A stretch of DNA of 64,000 nucleotides from Xiphophorus maculatus (GCF_002775205.1 NC_036446.1:19220565-19284564); one strand, 5' to 3'. Positions 38,861 through 53,474 are shown, numbered from the stretch's first letter. Program-made: numbers and translations. Notes: generated from the letters alone by a model not told the origin.

Positions 38861-41800
38861 TGAGTCCGATACGGTTTCTAAATACAGACAGATTTTAGAT
38901 ATTTTTATTAGTTTTATTGTGTTTAATTTTATTTATGTTTTAGTGCTTAGTCATTCCACTTTATTACACAATTTGGGGCAAAGTTGTTTCGATTTCTCTG
39001 CATGAAATCATGGGATATATGGCATGAATCTCATGTCAATAGACCATAGGTAAAACTTTACTTTAACCAGTTCCACACTTCTCTCATTGTATGTATGCAG
39101 TGTTTACTTTGTACAACACTGAAATAACTGCACGTGAAATATTTACAGATCGTAATTAGTAATTTGCAAAAACTGTGTGGAACAAGTTGCGACTTGAAAT
39201 TAATGACCAAGTGCATTTCTGTGTCAGTTCAAACAACTGCATATGAAACAGAAACGCAGGGCTAATGCTAATAGAACTTAGTGCTAAACAGTCAAAGGAG
39301 ACAGACAATGTCCTTAACTTAGCCATTGGCTTAAGTACAACCACTGTGAGTCAAGTATCACGTGAAGAGAGCCATCCTGTTCATGACCATACACGGCTTC
39401 CCCACAGTTTGAGAACGTGCCTGCGCTGGTGGGTGTTGTGGATGCAATTTATGCATGTTCCTTTAATACCTCACAAACAGGCAACTCTTTCAAGTTATTA
39501 AGCAAACAAACAGAATAGAATCTCTTGAATACTTCCTGTTTTCCAATCTATTCAAACTTACATTTTGAAAACGGCTCAAAATTTGGTCTTTCTTCATAAC
39601 CCACTAAAAAGCTTATGGAGTAGTTTACAATGTCTGGAAACAATCAAATAAATAAGGCTTGACTGCATATTTTAATATAACCACATAAGAACTGATCACA
39701 GTTTTCCAGGCTGATTCATAACTCTGATCTGCCAATTTCTACTTTCTAATTCTTAAAACTTTAATTCCAACAGAAAATGAAAGGATTACAAGATTATCCC
39801 CATTCATGCACCAAAGCATGTCCCAAAGTTGTTGTTATATATATATATATATCATTGATGTGTCAAAGTAAATCGTCTAGGCTGTTGAAAGAGGAAAACC
39901 AACTTCTGGTTTTTCAGCATCTAACCTAATGATCACCAATCAGAGAAAACCACCCAATTCTGATCTCTGGTTGATTGATGCATCTCAAAACACATTTTTA
40001 TCAAGAGAAGTTGTTTCCCAGTAATGCAACCAGCCTGGCTTATTGTTATAACAGAACGTTATGACTCTAATTTCTGCTCGAGACAGTAAAGGGAGGCTGA
40101 AAATGGCCTGGCATGTTGTCGAGTGCTGGGCAGACAGGCCACTAAGAATCTCTGCAGAAAACGTTGAAGTTATGTTGGTTTGGCATGACTGTGTGTGCGC
40201 AGAGCTGTCCCAAATCTCTACCTCCTCTGCTCACTGCCATCCATCCATCTGCTCCAGTCTGTCTCTTTTGTGCCTGGGTCAGAGTTTCACACTGCTCAGA
40301 TCAAGATTCTCTCCGGCATTTGTCACACTGTTCGCTCTTCTGTTGCTGCCGTCTCTAATTATCCCATCCCTCCCCATTGTGTCACACTAGAGCGGCTTTC
40401 TGTCCATCCTAAAGAATCTCACCCTCTCCTATCTACATCTCACCCTCTTTCTTTCGCATCTTCCTTCTTCCCATCCTCACGCTCGCTCCTACCCACACAC
40501 TCATTCAGTATTCAATATTTTAGAGGACATTTATGAGCATGAAAGTGAGCATGTGCATCTGCACCATTTTTGGTGCAGAGGAAACCTACATTTTCCCCCT
40601 CTAGCCTTCCCCTGACCCCCTCCTCTTCCTTATCTAGCTAATCCAGATTCGGGTTTTGGTTGCGTGCTGCTCATCTTTTTTTAGCCTGAAAGCCATGTGC
40701 CACTCACTCCTACTCTCCCTCTGCCTCTTTCTCCATCTTTTTCTCCCACTACCACCCACTCAATCCCTTTCACCTCTTCCCACTCCATTTTCTCTTCCTT
40801 CAGTCGATGTGATAGTATGCGCAGCAGAGATTGCATGTGCATGCATAAATGTTGTGTTTGCGTGTATTCGACTGTGCGTCAGGATGGCAACATATGTGGT
40901 CTGCCATCCTGTCTGTGCTACGCTGCCCACAAACATGTAGGGCTTTATTTGTGATTTTATCTGGTCAAATACCAAGGAAAAAAAAATGCTGCTTTGTTTT
41001 CCCTCCATGCAACACTTCACTGCAGCTACAGGTTTTCAGCAGTGTGTTGAATTTTTCATATCGCATTGATATTTTTCAATGCAGGTGCTCACAGATTTCT
41101 GCAATTTACAGATTGTGATATACACAGTTAAAGACATCAGTTTGGAAAAAAGATATATGTGCATCATCACAAAAAAACAGTGTGTAATGACTTGTTTGAA
41201 GTAGACATGAGTTGGGATGAAATTCTTACAGAATGACAACCTTGAGTAAAAATACAACAATTTTACAGTATCTGCCCAAAAAACATATACCAATTAAAAC
41301 ATAAGTTAATAATATTATCCATTAAATATACCTGATATTTTATAAACAACCACTAAATTTTGTGATGTCCAAATTCTGTACAATTTTTGTTTTACCTTTT
41401 ACCGAGCCACATAAGTAAACTAACTGATATTGCTTTATCTGGTTAACTAGTAGGTCTATCTGCTCTCGCTGGAGTCTGCAGTCAGCTGCTCAAGCAACAT
41501 TCTACTCAATCCTACCAACAGCACTTCTAAAACAGATCTGCCCATCACCACTCATTACACTGATGAGTGGTTTTCCTTTAGTTTCCCCACCACGACTATC
41601 CATGTGGTTCATGTGGTTCGAGATTTGCTTAAACAAATCTTTCTCAAGTGTGGGAGAATTTTAGTAACCAGCTCTCAGACTGTAACAACAGGTGGGGGAG
41701 GTAAAGAGCTAGAATACCTTTAAAACTAAAAAATAAAATAAGACTATAGGTCACTCCAGCACTTTCTGTGGTATTTTAATAAAATCTTGCAATTTAAACC

Positions 41801-42606
41801 TTAGGTGTGGAATGACAACAAATTGTATCATATTTGGAGCCAAAACTTTTTAAAACATTGGCACACCTTGACATTGACAACTACTGCATGTCTACTTTCC
41901 ATAGTCTTACCTACTCATCGTATTCAAAAGAAATACAAGTAAAAAGTACAGAAATGCAAACTCATGCGATGTAACAGATGATTATTAACTAATGCAAATG
42001 TGTGCATTTTAATAGTGCTTGTAATTGCTTGTGAATATGTATCTCTACATATTTACAAGCATTGAATATGCCTATGACTATTACTGTGCATAGTCTGAGA
42101 TGCACAGTAATCGCTGTTTTTGTTCCCTTACCTTTGAACCCTGCTGCAGAGTTTAAAATTTGGTTCATTTGGGTCATTATAGGGAAAGCATGAAATGTAG
42201 TTTGCAGCGTCTTTGAAAGGAGTACAGATTTCTATTAAAATTTTTGGTCAGATTTTCCTAAAATTTGCATCCCTTGATAGTAGCGAGGATGTCACAAAGA
42301 GGTAAAAAAAAAAAAGTTTTAAATTGCACAAAGGTATTAATCAAGAAAACAGGTTAAAATGTCCAAAAATATGCACATTATCCATAGATGTACTGAACTG
42401 AGTCGTCAATAATTAAAGAAATTATGAAAACACAATGACAAAAGCTGGTCAGGGAGACTGGCAAGAAGCTGACAAAGCCATCAGTAAAGGGACTGCACAA
42501 ATTTCCAACAAGTTCTGCAGTTTTCTATATTTTCCATGAGGCAGTGTAATTGTCTGAACTGAGCAATTCACAAATATATGGTAGAAATTGGACCACAATT
42601 CAAAAA
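38861..42606. other. dagla intron 1; pyrimidine-rich tract at about 40220-40800, otherwise unrecognised
   Basis: No coding exon found. A long C/T-rich stretch (about 40220-40510 and 40640-40800) keeps several frames open by composition. A short (AT)n run lies at about 39836-39852. Confidence 0.5.
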
Positions 42607-42860
42607 TATATGGTAAATGGCACGTTGTCTGTACTTGCATTGCACTATGTTCAGTCCAAGAACTCCAAAGTGCTTTACACTAGAATCAATCATACACCCC
42701 TTCACACACACAGCTTACTTATTAAATATACAATATACATTGCAGCCCATGTATTTTCAACAGACAGGGGACTACATATGCCATAAAATACAGTGCCCAG
42801 GGGTGGTTAGGGTATCTAACTTTTCTTTCAATGGATCTGAAGGTATTTCAAGGTGGCTGA
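42607..42860. repeat. Teleost interspersed repeat relic
   Basis: TATGGTAAATGGCACGTTGT, CCAAAGTGCTTTACACTAGA and CCCCTTCACACACACAGC follow the layout of a very common fish repeat (the 'TGGTAAATGG ... AAAGCGCTTTACA ... TTCACACAC' type). It is decayed and non-coding; class unknown to me. Confidence 0.6.
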
Positions 42861-45800
42861 AAATGTGAACTGCTCTAAATATTAAACATTTTTGGCCCCT
42901 GATCTTCAGGTGTCTGCTGGAAAAAATTATGACAGACAATTAACATAAATCATCAAAACAAATTCCTATCAGGAAAAAAAGAAGGGCTAAGTCAGAGTAC
43001 AGACTTGGATTTAACAGAAACAGGCTTTTCTGTTGAGACTAATAAAAGAAAGTTGATGGTATTGTGCAAGATTAGTCGCATCTGCCCACTTGGAGAAATT
43101 CTATTCAAGATCAATGACATCACATGATTGCCGATAGAATTTCTTTCCCCAAAACATTTTGGCAGTGTGTGAATAACGCCATCTGTTTCTCTCATTTAGT
43201 AGAGCAAACTGAGGATTCATTTCATTAGTAGATGATAAAGTTGAGTTAGTCTATGCAGTCACTGAGCAGTATGGAAACTACTTACTTACATATTCATGAA
43301 CAATATGGTATGTTTATATTCCAGCAACCAAAAATATCAAAAATACAAATTTCCTGTTGGAATCAATGTTCAATACTGCTCTTATACTTAATGTTTAAAA
43401 CCATTCCAATATTGTACACATGGGCTAAGATATTCCCCATCAAAGCCTGACAAGGCAAGAAAGGACAAAAATCCAAAAAACTTCAAGAAAACCTTAAAAG
43501 CAATAGTGATAACTGAAGGGAAAATCTATTAATTCTTGTATTTCAGTTTACAAATCAACAGAAATTTCAAATGACTTCTGTTAAAGGAACTGACTACAGC
43601 CTGGCGAGTTACAGCTCAACTAATCAGTTGTTACGCAACAGTAATATATTTAGTTGCTTTACACCTGTGCTTACTGACCTACTTGTTGATCAAAAAAGTT
43701 ATTAATCTCTGATCTATGGGTGAAACACAACTTCATACACTCAACTATACACCTGCTCAGAGTCAAGGGGGCTCCCGAGAAGAACAAATGAGCCATGATT
43801 TCTTTTTGTTTTAGGCAGCAAACACTGAAAAAGAACCACTTCAATGGCTGATCTACTGCCTGTTACCTCATCTTCAGAGCAGGATCAGTCTTTAATTAGC
43901 TGAGAAGACAAAAACCCGAGCTTGGTCCTGTTAAATCAGATTAAATTAATGAGCAGTGGCGGGCCGTCAGGGCTTTCAAGGTATTCAGAGAAAAAGCCCC
44001 AAGTATACACAGAAATTAAGTAATATTTTATGTAACAATTTTCTACATAATTTAAAATAGTAAATGACTTTCTTATAACATAACTGTGTGAAGTGACCGA
44101 CCTATGTAGCTTTCTGTGTAAATACAACCACCAGGATCACATCAAATAACAGTGATTTTGATTAAACAATAGTTTTTTAATAGTCATCCAATTATATTAA
44201 CAGTGAATCCGATTTTGCTGTTTAATAACCCAAAAACTGAAAATAGTTTGAATTGTTGCTTTTACAGTTAAAAATATGATCATATGCAAATATTGCATAC
44301 TGTTGGAATGAAGTAAGTTTTTTACTGAAGCTGAGTGGATTTTTAGAGAAGTGCTTGTTTGAGGCTCTGATTATATTCAGTGAAAGGCATTTAGCCCAAA
44401 ACAAGTGATGATTGTAAAAATACTTTTTTATTTTGACTTTTATAATAATTGCAATAGATACTACAAATGTTGTCGTCACCCATCCCTAATCATCCGTCGA
44501 TGTTTTGTTTACTGGTTGAAGACATTCTATCTGAGCTAGAGATGATTTTTTTTTTTTTTTTGCCTGAGACAGAGCTGGCACTATACTGGAAGAATCCAAT
44601 CAAATCCAATTCATTGTCAGTTAAAATACAATACAATACAGTAGAATAGAAACAGCTTTCATTGTTCTGCAAAGAGAAATTTAGGTGTTACTAGACTTCC
44701 CTTTTCAAGAAAGTGATGCCATAAAAAATGTGTTAAAATACACTGCATTACTCCAGATTTATAAGCCATTTTCAGGTTTGTAACTGTAAATGATGAACAT
44801 GGCTAATAGTCTCAGTTTTGCTCCAAAACTTCTGCTGCTGGGAGTAGAAAGTGTGGTCCAAGAGGGCTACGGGGATTTAGAAAATCTTTGAGATTAAGTC
44901 TTTTAACTATAGCTGTGTAAAACAGAAAATCAAGATTATAATGACACTTTTGAGAATACAGAGAGATTTTTTCAGATCCATCCTCAAATTGTTTTGAGGT
45001 TTGTTGCTGTTTTTTTCTGTTTGTGCGCCAGACATTTTACTACAGAAGTGCAGCCTGTTTTAGTGAACCTGGTTGTTCCTTTTTTCTCCCCATACACAAA
45101 CACTTGCACTTGCCTTCGTATTGAAGGCTTGCATTCAGTATGTTATTCTCTGCTCTGCAGATAACTGGTATATTTAGGTAAAATGTCCTTACGACAAACT
45201 TTGGGTGGTCTGTTAAGGTGCATTGTGTTGCCAGTAAATTGGACGAGCAATTGTGCACTGAGCTTATCCATTAATGTGTGTTGAACTTAATAAAGTTAGG
45301 AAGGTTGCTTTAGTTAGAACTTATAAAGTCATCAGATCCAACTGTGACCTGCCTGCCTCACTGGTGGTATTGGTGAGGCAGCAGCGTTCCTCAGGAATCC
45401 CGCCATTTGGATGGAGATTGCTTAACTGTGAAAGCCACAGATCGTCACTTTTAATGAGCTACTAGTGAGAAGTGGGAGCTGGTTTGCGGCAGAAGAGGAA
45501 GTGGCATCTGAAATACCCCCTTGTCAGAAACTGACAAAGCAAACATGTCAAGAATGTATGCCTTCTTCCCTTACACTGATGCAATATAAATTGTGCGCTG
45601 TATGTATTCAGACCTACATGACTGCAAGCTCACACAACCAAAAATATAACATAAGCTCTCTATGTAAAGGAACTATCAATTTTAACATACCAGTGAATTT
45701 AACCAGCAGATTGATAAAGAGAGTAAACAGGGTTAATTTTGAGGTCTGACTTGTTAATTACAGGTTTCTTATTCTAACACACTTCAAAGCTATCAGCTAC

Positions 45801-46500
45801 AGGTTTTATTGTGGGACATAGTAATTTGATTTCAAGAGGAAAAAAAATAAAATTTACAAGGTTTTTTCCATTTAAAGTAAATGTCCCTCATATATTGTTT
45901 TTATGAAACTCAAAAGCATGTTGTGTCACTTTTGTAATCTAATAAAAAAAGGGGGGGGGGACTTACAATTTTATAAAATTAAACCTCCCAAATAATCAAT
46001 GGGACCTGATTCAAGGAAAGTTAGCCGATTGATTGGTGCATCTCTAAAATCAATTGATCTACAATCATCCATGCTCCAACACTTTATGAGAGACATACAT
46101 GAACAATATAAGCAGGTGTCACACATTCTCTGCACAAGCTGCAAAAAGATGGGATCTTTACAGATCCAGACTGGAATAACATCCCTTGCTTGACCAGTTC
46201 TGAACAAACTTTAAGCTAAGCTAAAGTTTAGTTGTAAATAAGGGGGCGGGGGGGTCTGCTGATGTTTCAGCATCTTTCACAACTTAAACAATAAAAGAAC
46301 GCGCTTAAGTTGTGGTTAACTGCAGCACTAGGGTGCAGCAGCATTTTTATGTGTAAATCCAACAAGTCGATCTTTGTGAGTCAGTGTCCATTGTAGTCTA
46401 TTCAGCAGGGCATGGAGAAGAGCACAGAAATGTGTTTCAACCAGCCATGAAACTCGGTTTGAAAGCTGGGTCACACTACTTGCTGTGCTGCCTTGTGTGG
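42861..46500. other. dagla intron 1, distal part, nothing firmly recognised
   Basis: AT-rich DNA. A GAGCAGTGGCGGGCCGTCAG phrase at about 43953 resembles the terminus of the element at 48298-49395, but no matching end was found. A poly(T) run lies at about 44546-44562, and an AATACAATACAATACAG microrepeat at about 44626-44642. Confidence 0.45.
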
Positions 46501-46508
46501 GGGCGTGT

Positions 46509-46510
<2 letters not shown>

Positions 46511-46542
<32 letters not shown>
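46511..46542. repeat. (GT)n microsatellite
   Basis: About 16 uninterrupted GT units, 60 bp downstream (in the dagla direction) of the candidate exon 1 donor. Confidence 0.95.
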
Positions 46543-46545
<3 letters not shown>

Positions 46546-46602
46546 CATAGCTAGAGGCAGCGCAACAATGGTCAGTATCGTCATCGTGTTACTGCCGCTC
46601 AC

Positions 46603-47340
46603 CTGTGTTTTGACGATGCCTAGCCGAGACCCACTGCATCGGTGCCGCTCTCTTTCCCATATCCTTCCGACAGTCCTGCTCGTTCGCACACCGGATCACC
46701 GGTCAGGGTGAATTTTGAAATGTCTCACCGTCTGATAGAAAATAACCATGCAGACGTCATTGCAACCACCGACACATGAATGGACCCCGAACACATCAAA
46801 GCCCCGGAGCCTCCTCGGCTATCTGCCGGGTGCCAGATAGACCCGACACATACCATCCAGCAGCCAAATTAATTACACAACCGTGTCGAAGGCGTTCGGA
46901 ACTGACAGCTCGGTCCGCCGCCTGATTTGCAACACGTCTTCGGCTGCGGCTCTTCACGGAGCAGCGTGGATCATTTTCCATTCCCTTTCGTCAGCGCTCG
47001 GCATGACGATTCCTGCTTGATGGGAGATAGAAAATCCCTTGCGTCTTTCACGACCAGGACGAGCTCTTCTCCGGGGTTCTGTGGTGTAGTTTAGTGGCTT
47101 GTGTGTGCCATCAGCCGGACAACTCCCGAATCCTGCCACGGACTAAAACGGAGGCAACCTTATTCCGACAATCAAAGCCCATCCCCTGAGATATTCCCCA
47201 CCGAAATATACGTACTAACTTGCTATTCCCCGTCTGCGGAGAGCTGCGTAAACGCCGTGAATTGCTAGTTTACGCTTAGCTTCATGAACCGTTCACTGTG
47301 GACACTTTGGGAATCTTGCGGAGAAATGGCGACACCAGCG
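46603..47340 (-). promoter_or_regulatory. dagla: CpG-rich block: candidate dagla promoter and non-coding exon 1
   Basis: From about 46560 to 47340 the sequence is GC- and CpG-rich (CCGACAGTCC, CGTGTCGAAGGCGTTCGG, GCTCGGTCCGCCGCC), in contrast with the AT-rich flanks. A strong minus-strand donor (AACACAG|GTGAGCGG) lies at 46603/46602. It has the right orientation to splice to the ATG exon at 25541, which needs an upstream 5' UTR exon. The exon's 5' end is unknown. Alternatively, the island could drive an unannotated plus-strand transcript. Confidence 0.5.
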
Positions 47341-47535
47341 GTTTGTGGACATCAGGGAGCGGTAACTGGTTCAAATAGAGTAGTGTGTTGAGAGGTTGCC
47401 GCTCCCCTCTGTGACGTCATCCAGGAAAACCTATGGAAGATCCGACAACATGTGTTGTTTTTCTGTTCCTTTGTCAGAAAACAAGCTGTCTTTCCTGAAG
47501 GATATGATGAAAAATATGACAGTAAATTGCTTTAA

Positions 47536-47538
<3 letters not shown>

Positions 47539-47593
<55 letters not shown>
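47539..47593. repeat. (CA)n microsatellite
   Basis: About 27 CA units just upstream of the CpG-rich block. Confidence 0.95.
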
Positions 47594-47594
<1 letters not shown>

Positions 47595-48132
47595 CCCTGG
47601 CACAAACCCGTCTTTTTAAAGTTCTGCGCATGCTCATGGCCTATAGCGGTGTTTTTCAGCGTTTGTCGTTTCCACAGTGACAACATAGCGATGCAGGAAG
47701 AATATCAACTGTGATGTGAAAATCAATTTACAAAACTGATTTTTGTTTTTACGTTTTTAGAAACAATCTCATGTGAAATCATGCAATATACTTTGTGTTT
47801 GGGAATTAGGCTACTGTATATTACTAAAGATTAAAGTAAATATTTTGTTGGTGCTCATTCACTGCAAGCCCGATGTACTCCATCTAGAGACTCTTACATC
47901 TGACTAGTCAGGACAACAGATTTTAACAATACCCACCAAAGTGCGTGATTAGAAAATAATATAGAATAGAAAGATTCTTTGTTCCTCAGTAGGAAAATAG
48001 CAGCAAAGTCAAAGGCAACAACACACAAACATACACACTGAGTTATTACAGATATAAAAGGAGAACGCAGAAATGTGATGGGAATTTGTTCAACATCACT
48101 TATCTGTTCTTTTCTTCCAACACGGAGATCGA
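47594..48132. other. Intergenic, nothing recognised
   Basis: AT-rich DNA between the CA repeat and the tetranucleotide array; no gene-like signal. Confidence 0.5.
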
Positions 48133-49395
<1,263 letters not shown>

Positions 49396-49594
49396 CTTTC
49401 TCCCCTGTTTTGAGCAACCAGATGGTACATCCCAGTCTACCCAGCTCTCCTCCCATTGCCCTCCCTCTTGCTTTCAGTGTCCTCCATCTCTCTGGTGTCG
49501 CTCATTTTCCTATATTAAGGACATCTTAACTTCCAGAGCTCTGCCTTTTCATCCATCCATTTATTCTCATAATCTCAACCTAACTGTTTGAAAG
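49396..49594 (+). other. cend1: Candidate non-coding exon 1 of cend1
   Basis: A good donor (TTGAAAG|GTAAGC) at 49594/49595 precedes the acceptor at 50270/50271 that opens the coding exon. The exon's 5' end is not visible in sequence. Inference from splice signals only. Confidence 0.35.
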
Positions 49595-50342
49595 GTAAGC
49601 ACATCAATTTTCCTCTTGGACCGTATCACAGCAGTATTCAGAACAGGAGCCATTTTTGTTAGGATGCTTCTAGCCTGCATTTTGTGAAATTCATACTGTT
49701 GTGATGCAATCTCTCTCGACCTGATTTATTTCTCTCCATTTTCACTGACTTGCTTTTCATTCATTTCTTCCTCCATCGATGGATGCTCTCCTCCATCTTG
49801 GTATCCATTTATAGCACATATGACTCATTAGGTTTTACAGTCAGACAGAGGGCAAGGCAGTGAAATATATTAAATACTTTTCATCTTGCTCATGTCAGGG
49901 GCAACAGAACAAGGATTCATTTAGATGTACATCTTTTAGCACTGTCACTCCTGCCTTCATTACTAAATTACATGATTGCAGAATTTAACCAAAGAAAAAA
50001 ATCCTAACACATGAAGCAGCTCTGAATGTGATCACCGTTTTAGAGGGTGGTTTAGTTACAGTATTTATGGCCAATATAAACATTTTCATGTTCCTACGGG
50101 TATTGAAGTAGTCCCATCAATGCCATTTTTCCCAAGGTCACATTCCAGACTCACACATGGCTATCAGGGCCTCATACATATTTCATTCTAACCACTCACA
50201 TCAGAGCACATAACATGATGACGGGGGCAAATTGGAAAGGATAATCTGTCTGTTTGCTGTTTTTCGCCAGTGAAGCAGCTCAAAGCTGACCTTGTAAAGA
50301 CTCTTACTGACCAGACCATACCACACCTGTGTCCCTGAATCC

Positions 50343-50633
50343 ATGGAAGCCAAAGCCAAGGCAGGGGCTCCAGCACCCAAGGCAGCATCCAAAGCAGACA
50401 AGAAGGAGCCAGCAGCACCACGCAAGGCTGATCACGCCCCTGCGGCCCCTGAGCCCGAGGATCCCCGCTTCTCCTCCGTTCAAGATGGAGCAGCAGAAGC
50501 TGAGTCAGCAGCGGGTGACAAGGCCTCTGGTACAGACTCTGTGGAACATCTCAAGCCTTTTCTTATTGGCGGTGCCATTATCGCTGCAGGAGCCATTTTG
50601 CTGGGAGTTCTGCTGCTGGCAAGGAGAAATTAA
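50343..50633 (+). CDS. cend1: CEND1-like (BM88) small tail-anchored neuronal protein, 96 aa
   Basis: An acceptor (TTTTTCGCCAG|TGAAG) at 50271 leads to an ATG in a fair context and one intact 96-codon frame. The N-terminal 70 residues are low-complexity, rich in Ala, Lys, Pro and Asp/Glu (MEAKAKAGAPAPKAASK). The C-terminus is a hydrophobic segment (about 72-92, FLIGGAIIAAGAILLGVLLL) ending ARRN, as expected for a tail-anchored protein. Human CEND1 has the same plan: a disordered Ala/Pro/Lys head, a motif like NPLLVAGG, and a basic end. The polr2l neighbour matches human 11p15.5, where CEND1 and POLR2L are close. Known role: CEND1 promotes cell-cycle exit and neuronal differentiation. The protein is shorter than the human one (149 aa), and the disordered part aligns poorly, so the name rests on tail plus synteny. 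Confidence 0.65.
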   Translation: MEAKAKAGAPAPKAASKADKKEPAAPRKADHAPAAPEPEDPRFSSVQDGAAEAESAAGDKASGTDSVEHLKPFLIGGAIIAAGAILLGVLLLARRN

Positions 50634-51142
50634 AACCAAATTAAGATAGGAATATTGTTGACTGGTTCACAGACATTTCTGGTTTGATGAGCAATGGGGA
50701 GACACAGCAGTCTGTGTGTATTTTTTTTTTATCTTTGTCTTATTTAGGGTTTTTGTTTTGGCCTGCTTTCATGTGTAGTGCATCAGCCTATGTAACGTTT
50801 GATCAAGGCTTTATATGGAGCATAACTATACTTATTATATGCATGAAGTTGCTACAATACTGCATATAAAATGTAATTAGAACATTTTTTAAAAAGAAAA
50901 AAAAACTACACTGCATTACATAGCCGCCAGAACTCTTTAAATGTGGTTTAATCTAATACTTTTTCCAGTTTGTATAAATATTGATAGAGTTTTGATATTT
51001 ATGCATTCTTGCAGTTTATTTTGCTTAAAAGTCATGAAAAAAAAATTATTTTCTCTATCAATAATGTCCCTGGACTGTCTGAGTTCTATGATTTCAAAGT
51101 AAATGAGTTGGTGAAAGGAGAATGTTCTGAAAGTTTTGGCCA

Positions 51143-51148
51143 AATAAA
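51143..51148 (+). terminator. Candidate poly(A) signal of cend1
   Basis: AATAAA about 510 nt after the stop, within GGCCAAATAAACTAAATAC. Confidence 0.5.
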
Positions 51149-51159
51149 CTAAATACAAG

Positions 51160-53400
51160 GTATATAGTGAATCATAAAGATTGAGATTAATTTGAGTCTG
51201 TGCTCTAGTGAAAGTTTACCTTTGATGTGACCCTGTGGGTTTGGAAACAGAAGCTGACAGTACAGATTTTGATCAGTTTTGGGCTGGAAACAATCAAAGT
51301 GTGTTTAATATATAAAGTATGTAACAAGAGAGGTAAAAAAAACCCCAAATAATTTCTTGTTGAGGTAAAGACATTAGTTTTTTTTAACCCAGAATCAAAC
51401 TTGTATATTTTGGTTGATTCTCGGTTGTTATAGATGCCTTTCCTGAGCTGGGATGTCTTCACTAAGCTCAGGAAAAAATATACTCTATGTTAATGTTCAG
51501 AGATCTAAAATTACTTACCTTTTTTCTTTTTACAATCAGAACATACAATCATGACATGGGTAATGATACAGACTGCAAAGGACTGAAAATGGAATCAAAT
51601 ATATTTTTGGTGTAGATATTTTTTTTTCTTGTCAAATACTAACTCAAATTTATAATCTGTCACATATTTCCAAGCAAAAACACTTTTGATATTTGAATTT
51701 GTTTGCATCTAACATTTGACACTGTGGTATATGTGGGTTACATTAGACTGAAAGACTGCTGTCAAAACATCAGTTGTTTATGTCATTCCTTCGCTCATGT
51801 GGTGTTGTTGAATGCACAAACCGTATAGGTGACATGAAAGCATTTTACATTTACATGAGCATAAAAGTTATGTGGATGTTTGCTCTCATAATTCACTCAC
51901 AGGGAGAGAAAAAACACACTCAGTTGTTCCTGCACAAATTCATCTGTACAGCTGTTCACAGTAATTTCTGCTTGCACTGCATAACTCAAGTTGACTGACT
52001 ATAAAGTAGAAAGATAATTCTCACACACATACACACACTGGTGGTCTTTAATTTAAATAAATTAAACACAGTTTAGAGAAAAAGTTATTCATAAACATTC
52101 ACAACTTCCCTATTATGATCAAAAAAAGTACAAGCCAGTACAAAAATGTCACCTTACATTGTACTATACAGTGTATTTAAAAAAAAGTAGTAGAAGAAGA
52201 AAATTCCTATTTTCATAATTTCAAAAGCGTATAAATGCAATAATTCAAGTAGGAGTCCTCATTTAGCATATGTGCTGTAGCAGATTAAAATACATAGATG
52301 ATGTAATAATGTATGGTGTTACTGATGGCTATGATAGTGATGATATTTTTCATGGTGACTGTAATGATGATACTGATGGATACGATATATACATAAATAT
52401 ATATATATATATTTTTATATACTTTAACATAACTTCCTTATGCACTCTCCCCTCTGCTCTCAACCATTTAATTGTAAAGAAAAGAATTTGAAAATCAACA
52501 TTATTAAAGGCAGTGAACCAGGCAAAGTGATTACTTTTGTTCTTTCTTTTTTTTTTTTTATGTTCTAACTGTGTTAAGGCCTTCTTCGTGTCAACATTAT
52601 GCCCAACAGCAAATCCAAGGAGGGCAAAAATTCTCTAATCAGGAATGAATGAAAAAAGTGTGAAAACTATTTTTGGGCTAAACAAATGTGTGTGACTATC
52701 TTAAAATGGCATGGCAAGATTCAAAAGAAATTTTCTGTATGGGCATATTTAATGTCTTTCATATATCATACTGTATATCAACACATGACAGCTTTTGTCT
52801 TTATTATGAATACTAAGACAGAGTTTATTGTACAAAAGAGACCATATCAGTAATAACTAATATGTAGTTATTACTTTTGTGTGATTAATATTTCTACTGA
52901 ACCATAATAACTATCATTTACTGGGCACTGCTTTGTTGTATCTTTTCTCACCCATGGATGCAGCTAAATGTGAGACAATCTTTTATGTTGTGAAGCAATA
53001 AAGTGGGGCCCTCAAAGAATGTTGAAACATCTTGCCAGATGAGGACTACTGACAGGTTTGAGGTGGCCTCCAAAATCAGAGGTAAAAGAATTTTAGAAGT
53101 TTCCCTATACTATTGTTTTATGAAGATATTGTAAACTTGTGCACATTGACATTAGCATGCATTATATTACCTTCATAAATTAGTTAAATTAAGAAATAAA
53201 AAAAAATATATTCTCTTTTAAATTAATATTAAAGTAAAAATAAACATATTAGAATATCAATATCTGGCCAAGTGAGCCCAGCCATAAGAGGCACCACTGA
53301 ACATAGCGTAGTAGCTTGTTTTAAAAAAAATTGAGATACATTTATAATAAATTTCTGAAACATATATATATTTAATCTAGTAATGTATTCTTTGCTCATC
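51160..53400. other. Intergenic between cend1 and polr2l, nothing recognised
   Basis: AT-rich DNA with a degenerate GAT-rich stretch at about 52280-52390 and an (AT)n tract at about 52397-52412. Open frames here are compositional. Confidence 0.5.
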
Positions 53401-53474
53401 CTTCCGGAAACTAGTCCAACTAGATCGTGTTTTCACTGACGAATATTTGTGCTTTTATCTTGGAAGAAACTGAA

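Noticed and set aside
40061-40954. Several plus-strand frames of 64-113 codons
   Set aside because: Caused by a C/T-rich tract lacking stop codons; the products are Ser/Leu/Pro-rich with no family match.
46471-46689. Possible upstream open frame in dagla exon 1 that would overlap the main start codon after splicing
   Set aside because: The frame has no ATG in the exon part; it opens at GTG and is closed just upstream by TGA, so no ATG-initiated uORF is supported.
47396-47686. Frames containing poly(His-Thr) or poly(Cys-Val)
   Set aside because: Translation of the (CA)n microsatellite on both strands.
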